Below are positions 1 to 8,206 of a DNA stretch of 21,710 bases, one piece after another. The position numbers were made by a program, and so were the translations under genes. The DNA comes from Cymbomonas tetramitiformis (lineage: Eukaryota; Chlorophyta; Pyramimonadophyceae; Pyramimonadales; Pyramimonadaceae), in NCBI GenBank assembly GCA_001247695.2, contig LGRX02029406.1, positions 1-21,710 on the forward strand, written 5' to 3'. Position 1 is the first letter of the stretch. Each line of letters starts with the position of its first letter. The notes beneath the pieces were generated by a model. The model saw nothing but the letters and a program-made list of their open reading frames with translations, ran no database searches and had not been told where the DNA came from.

Positions 1-600
1 CGAGACAGCGGCCATCTATCCGGTTGCCTCGTGGCGGTACGCTCGGCGCGCTCGCGGTGGTCATCGTGTGCCACCCGCGGCGCGCTCTCTTCCCCCCCAA
101 AAGAAAAGCGGTCCACGCCTGGACGCTTTCTCATGGCGCCGTGGGGAAGGGCGCGGGCGAGCACCTCTCGTGCTCACCCCGTAGCGACACGAGCACAAGG
201 GCGGCGCCCCTTGTCTGCGTGTGGCGAAGCGTCCCATCGCTGGGCGCCATCTCGCCCGGAGCGTCGGCCACACAGGCCTCAGCAGCGACCCTCACGTGGG
301 TGCTGCGCCCCGCGCTCGTCGCCGGGGCACGCGTGTGCGGTGTGACGCTCCCAGGCCCGCTCATCTCCTCTCCGAAGAGCCTCGATGGCGCCCGGTCGCC
401 GTGCACACGCTGCGCGCCACCCCTAGGCACCATGAGTATGGCGTGCCTGGTGGGGCAGCTGCGCGTCACGCGGCCCGAGACAGCGGCCATCTATCCGGCT
501 GCTTCGTGGCGGTGCGCTCGGCGCGCTCGCGGTGGTCATCGTGTGCCACCCGCGGCGCGCTCTCTTCCCCCCCAAAAGCGGTCCACGCCTGGACGCTTTC
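1..600 (-). repeat. 475-bp satellite, left array
   Basis: The block beginning cgagacagcggccatctatc at position 1 recurs at 476, giving a 475-bp period. One full unit and part of a second are present before the array passes into the non-repeated inner arm near 600. Each unit carries a C8 tract (G8 on the other strand) next to a short AAAAG block. Several frames are open through the unit. Because 475 is not a multiple of three, no frame can be kept from unit to unit, so the unit is best regarded as non-coding satellite. The array continues off the left edge of the window. Confidence 0.9.
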
Positions 601-1104
601 TTTCGCATCCAAGGGAAGGGCGCGGGCACTCGTGATGCCCACTCGTAGGACTTGAACACCACGATGTGACCTCCTGATCTCCCGCCTCGGATGCTACGTG
701 AACTCCCACGATTACCTCGCCTCGTAGATGCTGAGCCTCGCATGCCCCGGGCACCACGCTTCCTACTCGCCTCCCGTGATCGCTGCATATGCCTCCGCTT
801 CTTGGCGCGCCGCCGAGAAGGGTGCGCTTCCCGCTCCCCAGCGACGCCACTAGGTGGCCGTATGCGCTCCAGTGGCTGAGTCAGGTGAGTCTCGGGTGTC
901 TGTCGCGCGCGCTGCCCAAGCTTTACGTCGGTGGTACCACTGTGTGGCAGCTGCGCGCACTCTGTGGGCGGCGCCTTCGCTGTGCCGGTGTGTGGCATTC
1001 GCGCGTGCTCTCTGGTGGGTGGCAGCCGCGCACATTCTCCGGACGGCGTCTTAGTCATGCTCCGCTCTGCACTGTATGTTGATGACGCTGGAAGCTGTAC
1101 GCTA
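1..1104. repeat. Left arm of large inverted repeat
   Basis: The reverse complement of this segment matches 20098-21219 nearly base for base. The inner edge is sharp: at position 1104 the shared sequence (tagcgtacagcttcc on the right arm) stops and the flanks differ. The right arm is 18 bp longer, explained by a 9-bp deletion and by 22-bp plus 5-bp insertions on the right. Both arms are strongly GC-rich compared with the AT-rich interior. The outer part is satellite (475-bp units) and the inner part is a unique-looking coding frame. The left homologue continues inward past 1104, whereas the right copy does not, so the right one looks 5'-truncated. Whether these are subtelomeric ends, two retroelement copies or a palindromic assembly is not decidable here. 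Confidence 0.93.
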
Positions 1105-1994
1105 CACGCCAGTTGCGGCTCGTCGAGTGCCGCCTGTTCCGAACCCTGCGCTGGTGGGACTGGCAGCGACGCGCCACGCACCAATCGCTGCCCATCGCGC
1201 TTTGGTGGCTCCGGGGGGCACCAACTACCGCCCGCATAGAGGAGGTCCTCGTAAGTCCAAGTCATGCCCCACGCTGCCCGCTCCACACCATGCATTGGTG
1301 GGGCAAGCAGCAGTGCGTCATGCGCCGGTCGCTGGGCATCGTGCTTCTGCGGCTCTGGGGGGCACCAACTACCGTCTGCATACAGGAGGTCCTGATAGGT
1401 CCATGCTATGTCGTGGTCGGCCTTGGGTGCCGGCGCGTCTTTGCAGAGCGTCGAGGCTTGCAAATCCACGCGGAGCGCTGGGCACCGCGTGCTGAGCGTG
1501 AGGGGCATGGCCACGCGTGGGATGCGTGCTGCTAACTGTGCGTTATGCGATAAGTGCTCTCGTTGTCGGTGTCGCGAGCTATCTGCCGCCGGCCCACTCG
1601 ACGCAAGCTCTGCACCGCGCGCTAGCCGTACCCGCTGTCGTGAGCCATGCTTGGGATACCGCAAGCCGCGTGCCGCCTCCGGCCCTGCTTCCCACTGTGT
1701 TGTTGGAGATCGCGAGCTGACTCCCAGTGCTTGGCCTTGGCAATAGTAGTGCCGCGCCGCCGCTGGTGGCGCACTGTGATGCGCCGCCGCTGGAAGCGCC
1801 AAGTGCTGCGCCGCTGCTGGTGACGCACTATGCAGCGCCGCCGCGGACGCACCGAGCCGCACCGCCGCCTGTGGTGCACTGTGCTGCGCCTGGTGGACGT
1901 CTCGCGCGAACACAAAAGACCTATTCCTGGCATCCAGCACTGTATCTCGCAGCTCCTCCCCCCCCGCTGTCATGCCAGGATCTGGAAGCGCCAT
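423..1994 (-). CDS. Hypothetical repeat protein, outward-reading (left copy)
   Basis: This is an unrecognised open frame. The first ATG is at 1994, giving about 523 residues. The frame itself is open to about 2200, just after a TGA, and the upstream part would encode a leucine-rich hydrophobic segment if entered by a non-ATG start or by splicing. Regions in order are: an Ala/His/Pro-rich tandem repeat (about 1740-1890), a Trp/Tyr/Cys-containing motif WTYxDLLYAxGSWCPPEP occurring twice 48 codons apart, a Pro/Thr/His-rich segment, a long Arg/Ser/Gly-rich basic stretch, and a C-terminus inside the satellite. Most differences between the two motif copies are silent third-position changes, which supports real translation in this frame. 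GC-rich DNA also gives long chance ORFs, so the ends are uncertain. No enzyme domain, zinc finger or RT motif was recognised. It may be ORF1-like protein of a repeat family, or a subtelomeric gene family. Confidence 0.5.
   Translation of the reverse strand: MALPDPGMTAGGEELRDTVLDARNRSFVFARDVHQAQHSAPQAAVRLGASAAALHSASPAAAQHLALPAAAHHSAPPAAARHYYCQGQALGVSSRSPTTQWEAGPEAARGLRYPKHGSRQRVRLARGAELASSGPAADSSRHRQREHLSHNAQLAARIPRVAMPLTLSTRCPALRVDLQASTLCKDAPAPKADHDIAWTYQDLLYADGSWCPPEPQKHDAQRPAHDALLLAPPMHGVERAAWGMTWTYEDLLYAGGSWCPPEPPKRDGQRLVRGASLPVPPAQGSEQAALDEPQLACSVQLPASSTYSAERSMTKTPSGECARLPPTREHARMPHTGTAKAPPTECAQLPHSGTTDVKLGQRARQTPETHLTQPLERIRPPSGVAGEREAHPSRRRAKKRRHMQRSREASRKRGARGMRGSASTRRGNRGSSRSIRGGRSGGHIVVFKSYEWASRVPAPFPWMRKKASRRGPLLGGKRARRGWHTMTTASAPSAPPRSSRIDGRCLGPRDAQLPHQARHTHGA
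1152..1412 (-). repeat. 144-bp tandem repeat inside the left ORF
   Basis: There are two copies in tandem, 1152-1295 and 1296-1412, the second partial. Each contains the block ggggggcaccaactaccg (at 1213 and 1357, exactly 144 bp apart). The period is 48 codons, so the minus-strand frame is kept across both copies, and each encodes one WTYxDLLYAxGSWCPPEP motif. Confidence 0.85.
1740..1890 (-). repeat. Short degenerate GC-rich tandem repeat (Ala/His-rich coding)
   Basis: There are about five imperfect units of roughly 27-33 bp built on gcgccgccgctggtggcgca-like sequence. On the minus strand they encode an Ala/Pro/His-rich repeat in the hypothetical ORF. Unit boundaries are approximate. Confidence 0.6.
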
Positions 1995-2199
1995 GCCGTC
2001 GGAGCTGCCAAGCGAGCACAAGCGAAGAGCTTCAAGCTCAAGCCGCAAGTGCAATCCCGCCAACCCAGGAGCGCCAAACGTAGGTGGAGAAACACACAAA
2101 TCAACCGAGGAAGATTCGCTAGCTTCCGCCGCAAGCGATAAAAGTATGAGAGAGAAGACGAGGTCCAACAGCAGATAACCAACTGCCGCCACCAAATCT

Positions 2200-3450
2200 C
2201 AGCAAAAGCCCTCCAGCGAACTTGAAGACGCAAGACGAAAACAAATTGAGCAAAATTGGTCAACGGCCGGCTCAAAGCCAAAGCAACGCCACAACGCGAT
2301 ACCACCTAGGGTTAGCCATTGTTAAGAACGCTGGAGTGCTGAATTGCAACAAAATCAGGAATTCTTCGCAAAGTCGGAGCAAATTTTCAGATTCCCCGCC
2401 ATAAACTTGCCTCATCCCGCATAGTCGCAAGGATAATTGAGGTCGCCCACGCCCGCAGACCACGAAACTGCAATCTCAAAGCTGCATCACGCGAGATAGC
2501 CATAAGCACGAAAGAAGAACGTCGCAAACCCACTCAATCGCCAAGCCCATAGAGGCGAATACTACATCGAACACATTCAAAAACCAGGAACAGATTTCAA
2601 AAAGAATTAGCGGCGCATAGCTGCCAGCGAGTAAGACAAACTCGAAGTCGTCCAGTCGTCCGACGCAAATATGAAGCCAGCGCCAAGAGGTAGAATCCCA
2701 AACAATCCCAAACCATGATCCAAGTAAAAATAAGAATTCTCGACACAATTTGTACGGCTAATTCACGAGTCGCAGGCGCAGAACGCACGTAGAATTGCCA
2801 ACGCAACGACATCAAAGTTTCAAAGTAGGCAGGGCCTTGCCTCACTGGCGCTCGCTAAGCCGAAAATTAATCATTGCCAAACAGCACGTCGAGCTGGAAC
2901 TCGTCCGCATTCGTAAAAGTAACATGGGAGTTGGAAGTCGCTTCCTCCGCCTCGCGATACACACGACGAACTACCAGGTTCCATTACTGTCTTTGTGGCA
3001 CACCGTGCCACACTAGGAGGCCTCGCTCAGTAGCTCAAAATTCCAAAACCCCAGATCAACGCGCCAAAGAAGACCTCGTATCAATTGACAATTCTAAGGC
3101 AACTCGCGCTGGCCCAAGCACCATGGCGACACACGAGCTCGAAAGCACTGCACCCTGGCAGGACGCTAGAGCACTGCAGGTGGGCGCTTTTAGGCCCTAA
3201 AAGCGCCCGATTTCCAGAATTCAGTATGAACTACAATTACACAACGCGCTGAAGAAGAAACTCGCTTTTGCAAGCAAATAAAAGATAATTTATGCGGGCA
3301 TCCCAAGCCAGTGAGCCGATAAAAGCCGTAACCGAAGCCTCGTCAGGGAAGGCGTAACACACACTGGCAGATTTCAAATAACATTGAAGCCGAAGTCACG
3401 GTATAAAGTCGTCGGAAAAGTCATAATTCGAAAGTAAATTTTTTTTTTTT
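2200..3450. other. A-rich stretch, no convincing gene
   Basis: The plus strand is rich in A and short purine runs, and the minus strand is correspondingly T/G-rich. All frames are broken at short intervals and the few 60-110 codon frames start at TTG/GTG or have no recognisable content. Its position directly upstream of the outward-reading left ORF would suit a 5' leader or promoter region of that unit, which is inference. A perfect 27-bp palindrome and a (GGT) microsatellite lie near its inner edge. Confidence 0.5.
3182..3208. repeat. Perfect palindrome, 13-bp arms
   Basis: Arms gggcgcttttagg and cctaaaagcgccc flank a single central C. It would form a stable hairpin or cruciform. It lies in A-rich non-coding sequence and its role is unknown. 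Confidence 0.85.
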
Positions 3451-3477
3451 GTGGAAGCGGTGGTGGTGGTGGTGGTG
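3439..3477. repeat. T12 tract followed by (GGT)n microsatellite
   Basis: A run of 12 T (3439-3450) is followed within ten bases by about six GGT units (3459-3477). It marks the transition from the A-rich, GC-moderate left part to the AT-rich interior. Confidence 0.8.
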
Positions 3478-3511
3478 CGTAGCACACTGATACCATTTTG
3501 TGGGAGGCAGC

Positions 3512-3912
3512 TGTAACCCTCCTCACATAACAGACACTGTAACTACTTGTGATGGGACTCATATAAAGCAAGGTTCTATATTATGCCTTATAAGGTCATA
3601 GTGAGCTATGTCACTCTTAGGATCTATGTCCAGACTTAATGCATATACTTGCATATAAGAATTAGGTTATATCTTTTGCCATATTGGCTTGTCTTTACTC
3701 TTGGGAACTCAACTGTTTCTTTGGCCTTGGCCATTACTTATTCACTCAACTTCCTGAGTTAATCCTAGTCAGCATGGCCAAGTCTCATTAACCTATCAGA
3801 TGCTTCTACTACAGTATCATGCAGTATGAGGTGTCAGTGCTTCACTATGACACCTTATTACACCGTACACTAGTACTGTGTACTCCCACTAAGGGGGGTC
3901 TCTTCCTCAACA
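3512..3912 (+). repeat. Possible solo or degenerate LTR
   Basis: The segment opens tgtaaccctcctcacataac and closes ttcctcaaca, so it has the TGT...ACA ends of an LTR. A TATA-like box (catataaagc, about 3560) sits about 50 bp in. No second copy, target duplication or clear primer-binding site is visible in the window, and it does not resemble the putative 3' LTR at 13103. It is a weak call based on end dinucleotides and a TATA box only. Confidence 0.25.
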
Positions 3913-6480
3913 GGGGTCTCGGGCGCTAATATCGTAGGGCGCGTATGGCACTGCTAGCATGTATGACACCGCTGAGTCATCCGCGCATGACACAGTATGT
4001 TGTCCTAGCACACGCGCGCTTGCAAGAATCACGTTCGAAAATTGTCCAGAATGATATATGACATAGTGGTCATCGACAGAATCTTAATTTGTATACATGT
4101 CAGCGCCCGTATCATGTGCTGATGAATGGCGACGACAATTCATACTTTTCATCAACAGCGCGCTCGCAATTGTATACAACGTACATCAGCGATTTTTGCA
4201 AATCATCTCTACGCACTGTTTACAATCACTGCGTGCAATGATTTATGGCCTGTCAGCATAATATATACCTTTCATGATTCATAAGATGCGAGGAATGCTC
4301 GATTTTAGCACGTACAGTTTTAATGTGTCTACATGCAGTGAGAAGCACACATGTGTACGCGCGATAAAATCATATGCAGAATGATTGTATATATGCAGGA
4401 ATGCTAAGAGCACATGATCGCTAGGCTGTGGATACATACTGCTGTGAATGCCTTATTATCATACTGCAGCAGATTCCAATGTTCTGATGACCACACAAAT
4501 ACTTTTGATCATCAGCATTATACTTATCAGCAGCATAATGATCTGTGCACAATATGTGTGTGCAGATTAGCACACACACACATACACTCATTTCACTTAC
4601 AGCAATCATTAATACACAGTGCATATACTTCTATATCATGCACACATTTTATGCTGAATGATTGCAATGTTGTGAATGGTACATACTTTATTATACTGTA
4701 CAGCTTGATCACGATAACAGCTGTAGTACATAGAGCATAAGCATATTGCAGTGAATGCTAGTCTATATTCGAATCCATGTTGCAAAGGGTGCCTGACAGT
4801 AATCACAACACCATAATTAGTTTGTCGTGCCCTGGTGGAGCCGAGATGCTCTCCGGGTAACATGTACATTCTATGGTGGATTACTTGAAGGAATGCTCAC
4901 CTGAGCTTCATGTAAAATCCATCAGTAACTCATTTCGTAATGAGATTATCATGGAATTACAACAATCCCTAAACTATATATATCATGTTAGATGTAATCA
5001 GTACGTGGTATGCTGACAATCTGCATGATAGGTTGTTAGGATATTGTGATATCCATAAAGATCTTGCAAAGTGTGTGCAAGTAAACACACACACACACAC
5101 TAGTACTAATCAGCAGTACTATACACTGCACAAACACTAGCATTCATTATACATGTTGACAATACACTGACTCCAAGTGTAATGATCAAGTATTGTATCA
5201 ATACATAATACATAGATACCATTTTCCAAACACATGTGCGTGGAAAATGTCAGTGATTGCGATAGATAAGGGAGCAGGATAAGACAAGATGCTGTAGGGC
5301 TGGATGGAGTTATCTCCAGACCCGAAGGCAAGATACTACACCCATTAAACAGCTGGTAACTGTTGGGTGCAGTCCACTCGTCATTCCACACACTATCGCT
5401 GGAGCAACATCAATATCTACATTGCATTCTGACAATTGATACAGATGATCACTTCACATGCATGTACCAACTCAGATCAGCAACCATACATGAATTGACA
5501 AAAGGTGGTTGTGGACGTACACACACACAAACATTGTGTTGTGTAAAAACTGCTCAGATTATATCTAGCAGTGTCCAGATGTATTTGAACATAGAGATAT
5601 CACTTGATATACTCGTTGTATACATCCAAATATATCTTAGGATCTGACACAACTGTGAATTCATTTACAGTTGATTTATCTTAAATATCACTAGAGAGTG
5701 CATTTGCCTCCATGAGTTTCAATCAGAAAAACCCACATTACATGTTCACTATACATGTTGATTTTTTGAGATATTCACTGTTGTGCCATGAAAAATATCA
5801 TGTGCAAAAGTGAAAAATGTTGCAATATTTCTGTAGCTTGCAACACACACACACACTGAGATATGATATATATATTATCCGAAACATGGCTGAAAAAGGC
5901 TGTAAAATCGGTGAAAAATGCTGGCGATAAATTTCAAAACTGAAATTTCGACCTCATTTTATTTCAAATAATATTTTAATACCTATTGAGGTATGTGAAA
6001 ATCACAACAACCATGGTCATATCTCGTGTAACACCCTAGATATTAGGTGTGTAATATATAGGGGTGAACATATAGGCTGTAACGAAAAATCGGTCAAAAT
6101 ACAATACGTGTAATCTTTTGCAAATTCGGGATTGATTTTTTTTGCTATAATGGATATTTATCTATCAAATAACAATCCCTGAAAGACATAACACGTGTAA
6201 CACCCTGTAACACCCTAATATTTGAATGTGTGTGTCAGGGGTGTAACGTACCCTCTGAAAATCACTTAACATTCACTTAGGTATTGAATGCAGTTTTGCT
6301 TAAAAATCTTTGCAAAAACATTATACTGCTTATTTTTTACCTGTATTAGGGTTACTGATATCAAGTAACACCCTAAACACTGTATTGAGTAACAGGGTCA
6401 CTGTAACTATATATGCTCTAAAATGCCAGTTTTATTTCGTAAAACTTCGTTTTTTGGTATTATTATATCATGCTAAATCA
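3913..6480. other. AT-rich intergenic DNA with CA microsatellites
   Basis: No coding region can be supported. Short (CA)n tracts lie at about 4571-4582, 5084-5100, 5519-5528 and 5846-5857. Motifs of the type atgcagaatgattgta and tgtatacat recur loosely between 4000 and 4700, suggesting old degraded repeats. TGTAACACCC-type motifs occur at 6027, 6196, 6206 and (as agtaacaccc) 6364. In fungal genomes such motifs are common at LTR starts, so relics of retroelements are likely here. Confidence 0.5.
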
Positions 6481-6501
6481 TCATAGACATGATAATACTA
6501 T

Positions 6502-6589
6502 GGGCAACAACCCTAAAACTGTAGGGCAACAACCCAAAAACTGCAGGGCTACAACCCAAGGACTGTAGGGCTGCAACCCTAAAACTGTA
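6502..6589 (+). repeat. 22-bp tandem repeat, four units
   Basis: Four consecutive 22-bp units (6502, 6524, 6546, 6568) follow the pattern gggcaacaaccctaaaactg plus two bases, with 1-4 substitutions between units. They sit about 215 bp upstream of gag. The motif aaccctaa resembles a telomeric TTAGGG half-repeat by chance, but the period is not telomeric. Confidence 0.9.
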
Positions 6590-6792
6590 ACAGCTAATTC
6601 CTATAAGGAATATATGCTGAATGAGGTATTGGCAATTGACAACTGCCACTGTATCACACACTTCCTTGAGGGGGGAAGAAGGTGGATATATGTATATGCA
6701 TAACCTCATCATAATATACAGATATACCATATATAACATATAAATCACACACACTCAGTTAGACAATTAGCTGAAGGTATTTTATGTGCTGT

Positions 6793-6805
6793 GTTTTGTT
6801 TTTAG
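6793..6805 (+). promoter_or_regulatory. Possible 3' splice site abutting the gag ATG
   Basis: The gag start codon is directly preceded by a pyrimidine-rich run ending in AG (tgttttgtttttag). This resembles the acceptor of the intron found later in the same element and could mean that a 5' leader intron is removed. No matching donor has been assigned. Confidence 0.3.
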
Positions 6806-8206
6806 ATGGTTACTATCGAAGAGGAAGAGCATGAGGTTCCTGATATCAACCCAGATCATTCGACTTGGTTTTTCGACATACTTGGTTCATACGATGCATA
6901 CAGTCGGTTTAAAATCCCGAAGTGGATCGCTGGTTATGCCGATACACTAACCAGATATGACCACATAGGCTATTATGACAATGTCAGTCGCATGAAACCA
7001 GATATGAGCCGGTACAAGGATCCTGCCAATGAGCCTCAGGCACCAGAAGCAGAGTATACAGCAGACAGTCCTCCGATGGTCTTTGTAGATCCAGATGCAG
7101 ATACAGTACCAGCACCAGCTCCACCAGCTCCACCCAGTTTGGTCCCCAAGGTGAAAATGACACCACCTAGGGAATTCAAATCAGGACAGGACGCAGAGGT
7201 CTGGTTGGATACAGTGGACAGATATTTCCAGTTCACTTATCCAGGTGTCAATGATAAGGATTTGATCACAGTGTTTCTTACTCTCATACAGAATAACGAC
7301 AGACACTATTTCCAGGTCTTGGCACAACAACCATATGCCACTTATGAGATGGTCAGACAGACGTTCCTCAGACAATTTGGTAATCCTCATAAGAGATCAG
7401 TAGCCAAGAAACACCTAATGGCACTGACTCAAGGAACCCAAACCTTTGCAGATTATTTGCGCACATTTACATCACTGGCTTCTTTAGCAGCAGTTGATTT
7501 AAATGATGTGCTAATAAAGGACAGATTCGTCACCAGTATGGATTCTGATCTCCGCAGACAGTTCCAGCTCAGATACCTGACAGAAGAGCAGAGGAACAAT
7601 ATGTCGTGGCAAGAAACCACACAGATATTGCTTGATTTGAACTACGTCATTCACTCAAAGCAATCAGAAACCCTTCACTATCGGGGTCAGAAGGAGCAGT
7701 CATCTGGAGGTCCATCCAAGAAGGATAAGGACAGAGGACGTGGCCAGAAGCCATATGACAGAACCAACAGAAATCGGAATTGGAATCAGAGTGGCAGTCA
7801 GAACTCCAATCAGAATCGGAACAAAGGAAAAGGTGGTAAAGGCAAGGGCAAAGGAAAAGGAAAAGGAAAATCACAGAATGATAAGACCTGCAATCGTTGT
7901 GGTCGTGTTGGTCACATCGAGAAGGATTGTTTTGCCACCAGGACCAATGATGGAAAGGAGATCAAGGGTAAGCCACCAGCTCAGAATCCTTTTCAGAATC
8001 AGAGACAGCCACAGAAGAATCAGGGTGCTAAGGATGGGTCTGGCAAACTCATCAATACGATCAACACCTTGGTCAAGGAACTGAAGAGTCAGCACAGCAT
8101 CAATGCAGCAGTTGCAACTCCAGATCCAGTTCCATCAGCTCCAGCTCCTCAGGGAAACTCTCAGGGTACTGCGCAGGTACCGGTGTTGAGAGCACCCCGA
8201 GGGTAG
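6806..8206 (+). CDS. gag: Ty3/gypsy retrotransposon Gag
   Basis: A 466-residue structural (capsid/nucleocapsid) protein of an LTR retrotransposon. It starts at a genuine ATG. Residues about 1-95 are acidic and unrecognised. A Pro/Ala linker follows (about 96-112), then a Retrotrans_gag-type capsid domain (about 115-265; the AEVWLDTVDRYFQF and FADYLRTFTSLASL segments are typical). Next comes an Asn/Gln/Lys-rich basic stretch with a Gly-Lys repeat (about 340-357). One CCHC zinc knuckle has C362, C365, H370 and C375 (CNRCGRVGHIEKDC). The tail is Pro/Ala/Gln-rich and ends at a TAG. The pol frame overlaps the last 175 bp in the -1 register, with a canonical slippery heptamer at 8152. There are no internal stops, so this copy is either young or recently active. 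Confidence 0.95.
   Translation: MVTIEEEEHEVPDINPDHSTWFFDILGSYDAYSRFKIPKWIAGYADTLTRYDHIGYYDNVSRMKPDMSRYKDPANEPQAPEAEYTADSPPMVFVDPDADTVPAPAPPAPPSLVPKVKMTPPREFKSGQDAEVWLDTVDRYFQFTYPGVNDKDLITVFLTLIQNNDRHYFQVLAQQPYATYEMVRQTFLRQFGNPHKRSVAKKHLMALTQGTQTFADYLRTFTSLASLAAVDLNDVLIKDRFVTSMDSDLRRQFQLRYLTEEQRNNMSWQETTQILLDLNYVIHSKQSETLHYRGQKEQSSGGPSKKDKDRGRGQKPYDRTNRNRNWNQSGSQNSNQNRNKGKGGKGKGKGKGKGKSQNDKTCNRCGRVGHIEKDCFATRTNDGKEIKGKPPAQNPFQNQRQPQKNQGAKDGSGKLINTINTLVKELKSQHSINAAVATPDPVPSAPAPQGNSQGTAQVPVLRAPRG
8152..8158 (+). promoter_or_regulatory. -1 ribosomal frameshift slippery heptamer GGGAAAC
   Basis: In the gag frame the bases read G GGA AAC, an exact X XXY YYZ heptamer. A -1 slip places ribosomes in the pol frame, which is open from 8032 (just after a TAA) through 11274. 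After a 7-nt spacer there are short hairpin possibilities: ggtac/gtacc with a 7-nt loop, then ggtg/cacc, which could form a stimulator or pseudoknot. The same heptamer is a known lentiviral slippery site. Function is inferred from register and context. Confidence 0.75.

Noticed and set aside
24..655. Plus-strand ORFs of 100-200 codons in the left satellite
   Set aside because: They are antisense or alternative-frame shadows of the satellite with no conserved content.
3512..3912. 5' LTR of the gag-pol element
   Set aside because: It shares no visible sequence with the putative 3' LTR and lies 2.9 kb before gag. Kept only as a weak solo-LTR candidate.
6502..6589. Internal telomere-like repeat (aaccctaa)
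   Set aside because: The motif occurs only once or twice inside a 22-bp unit. The period and sequence do not match a telomere array.
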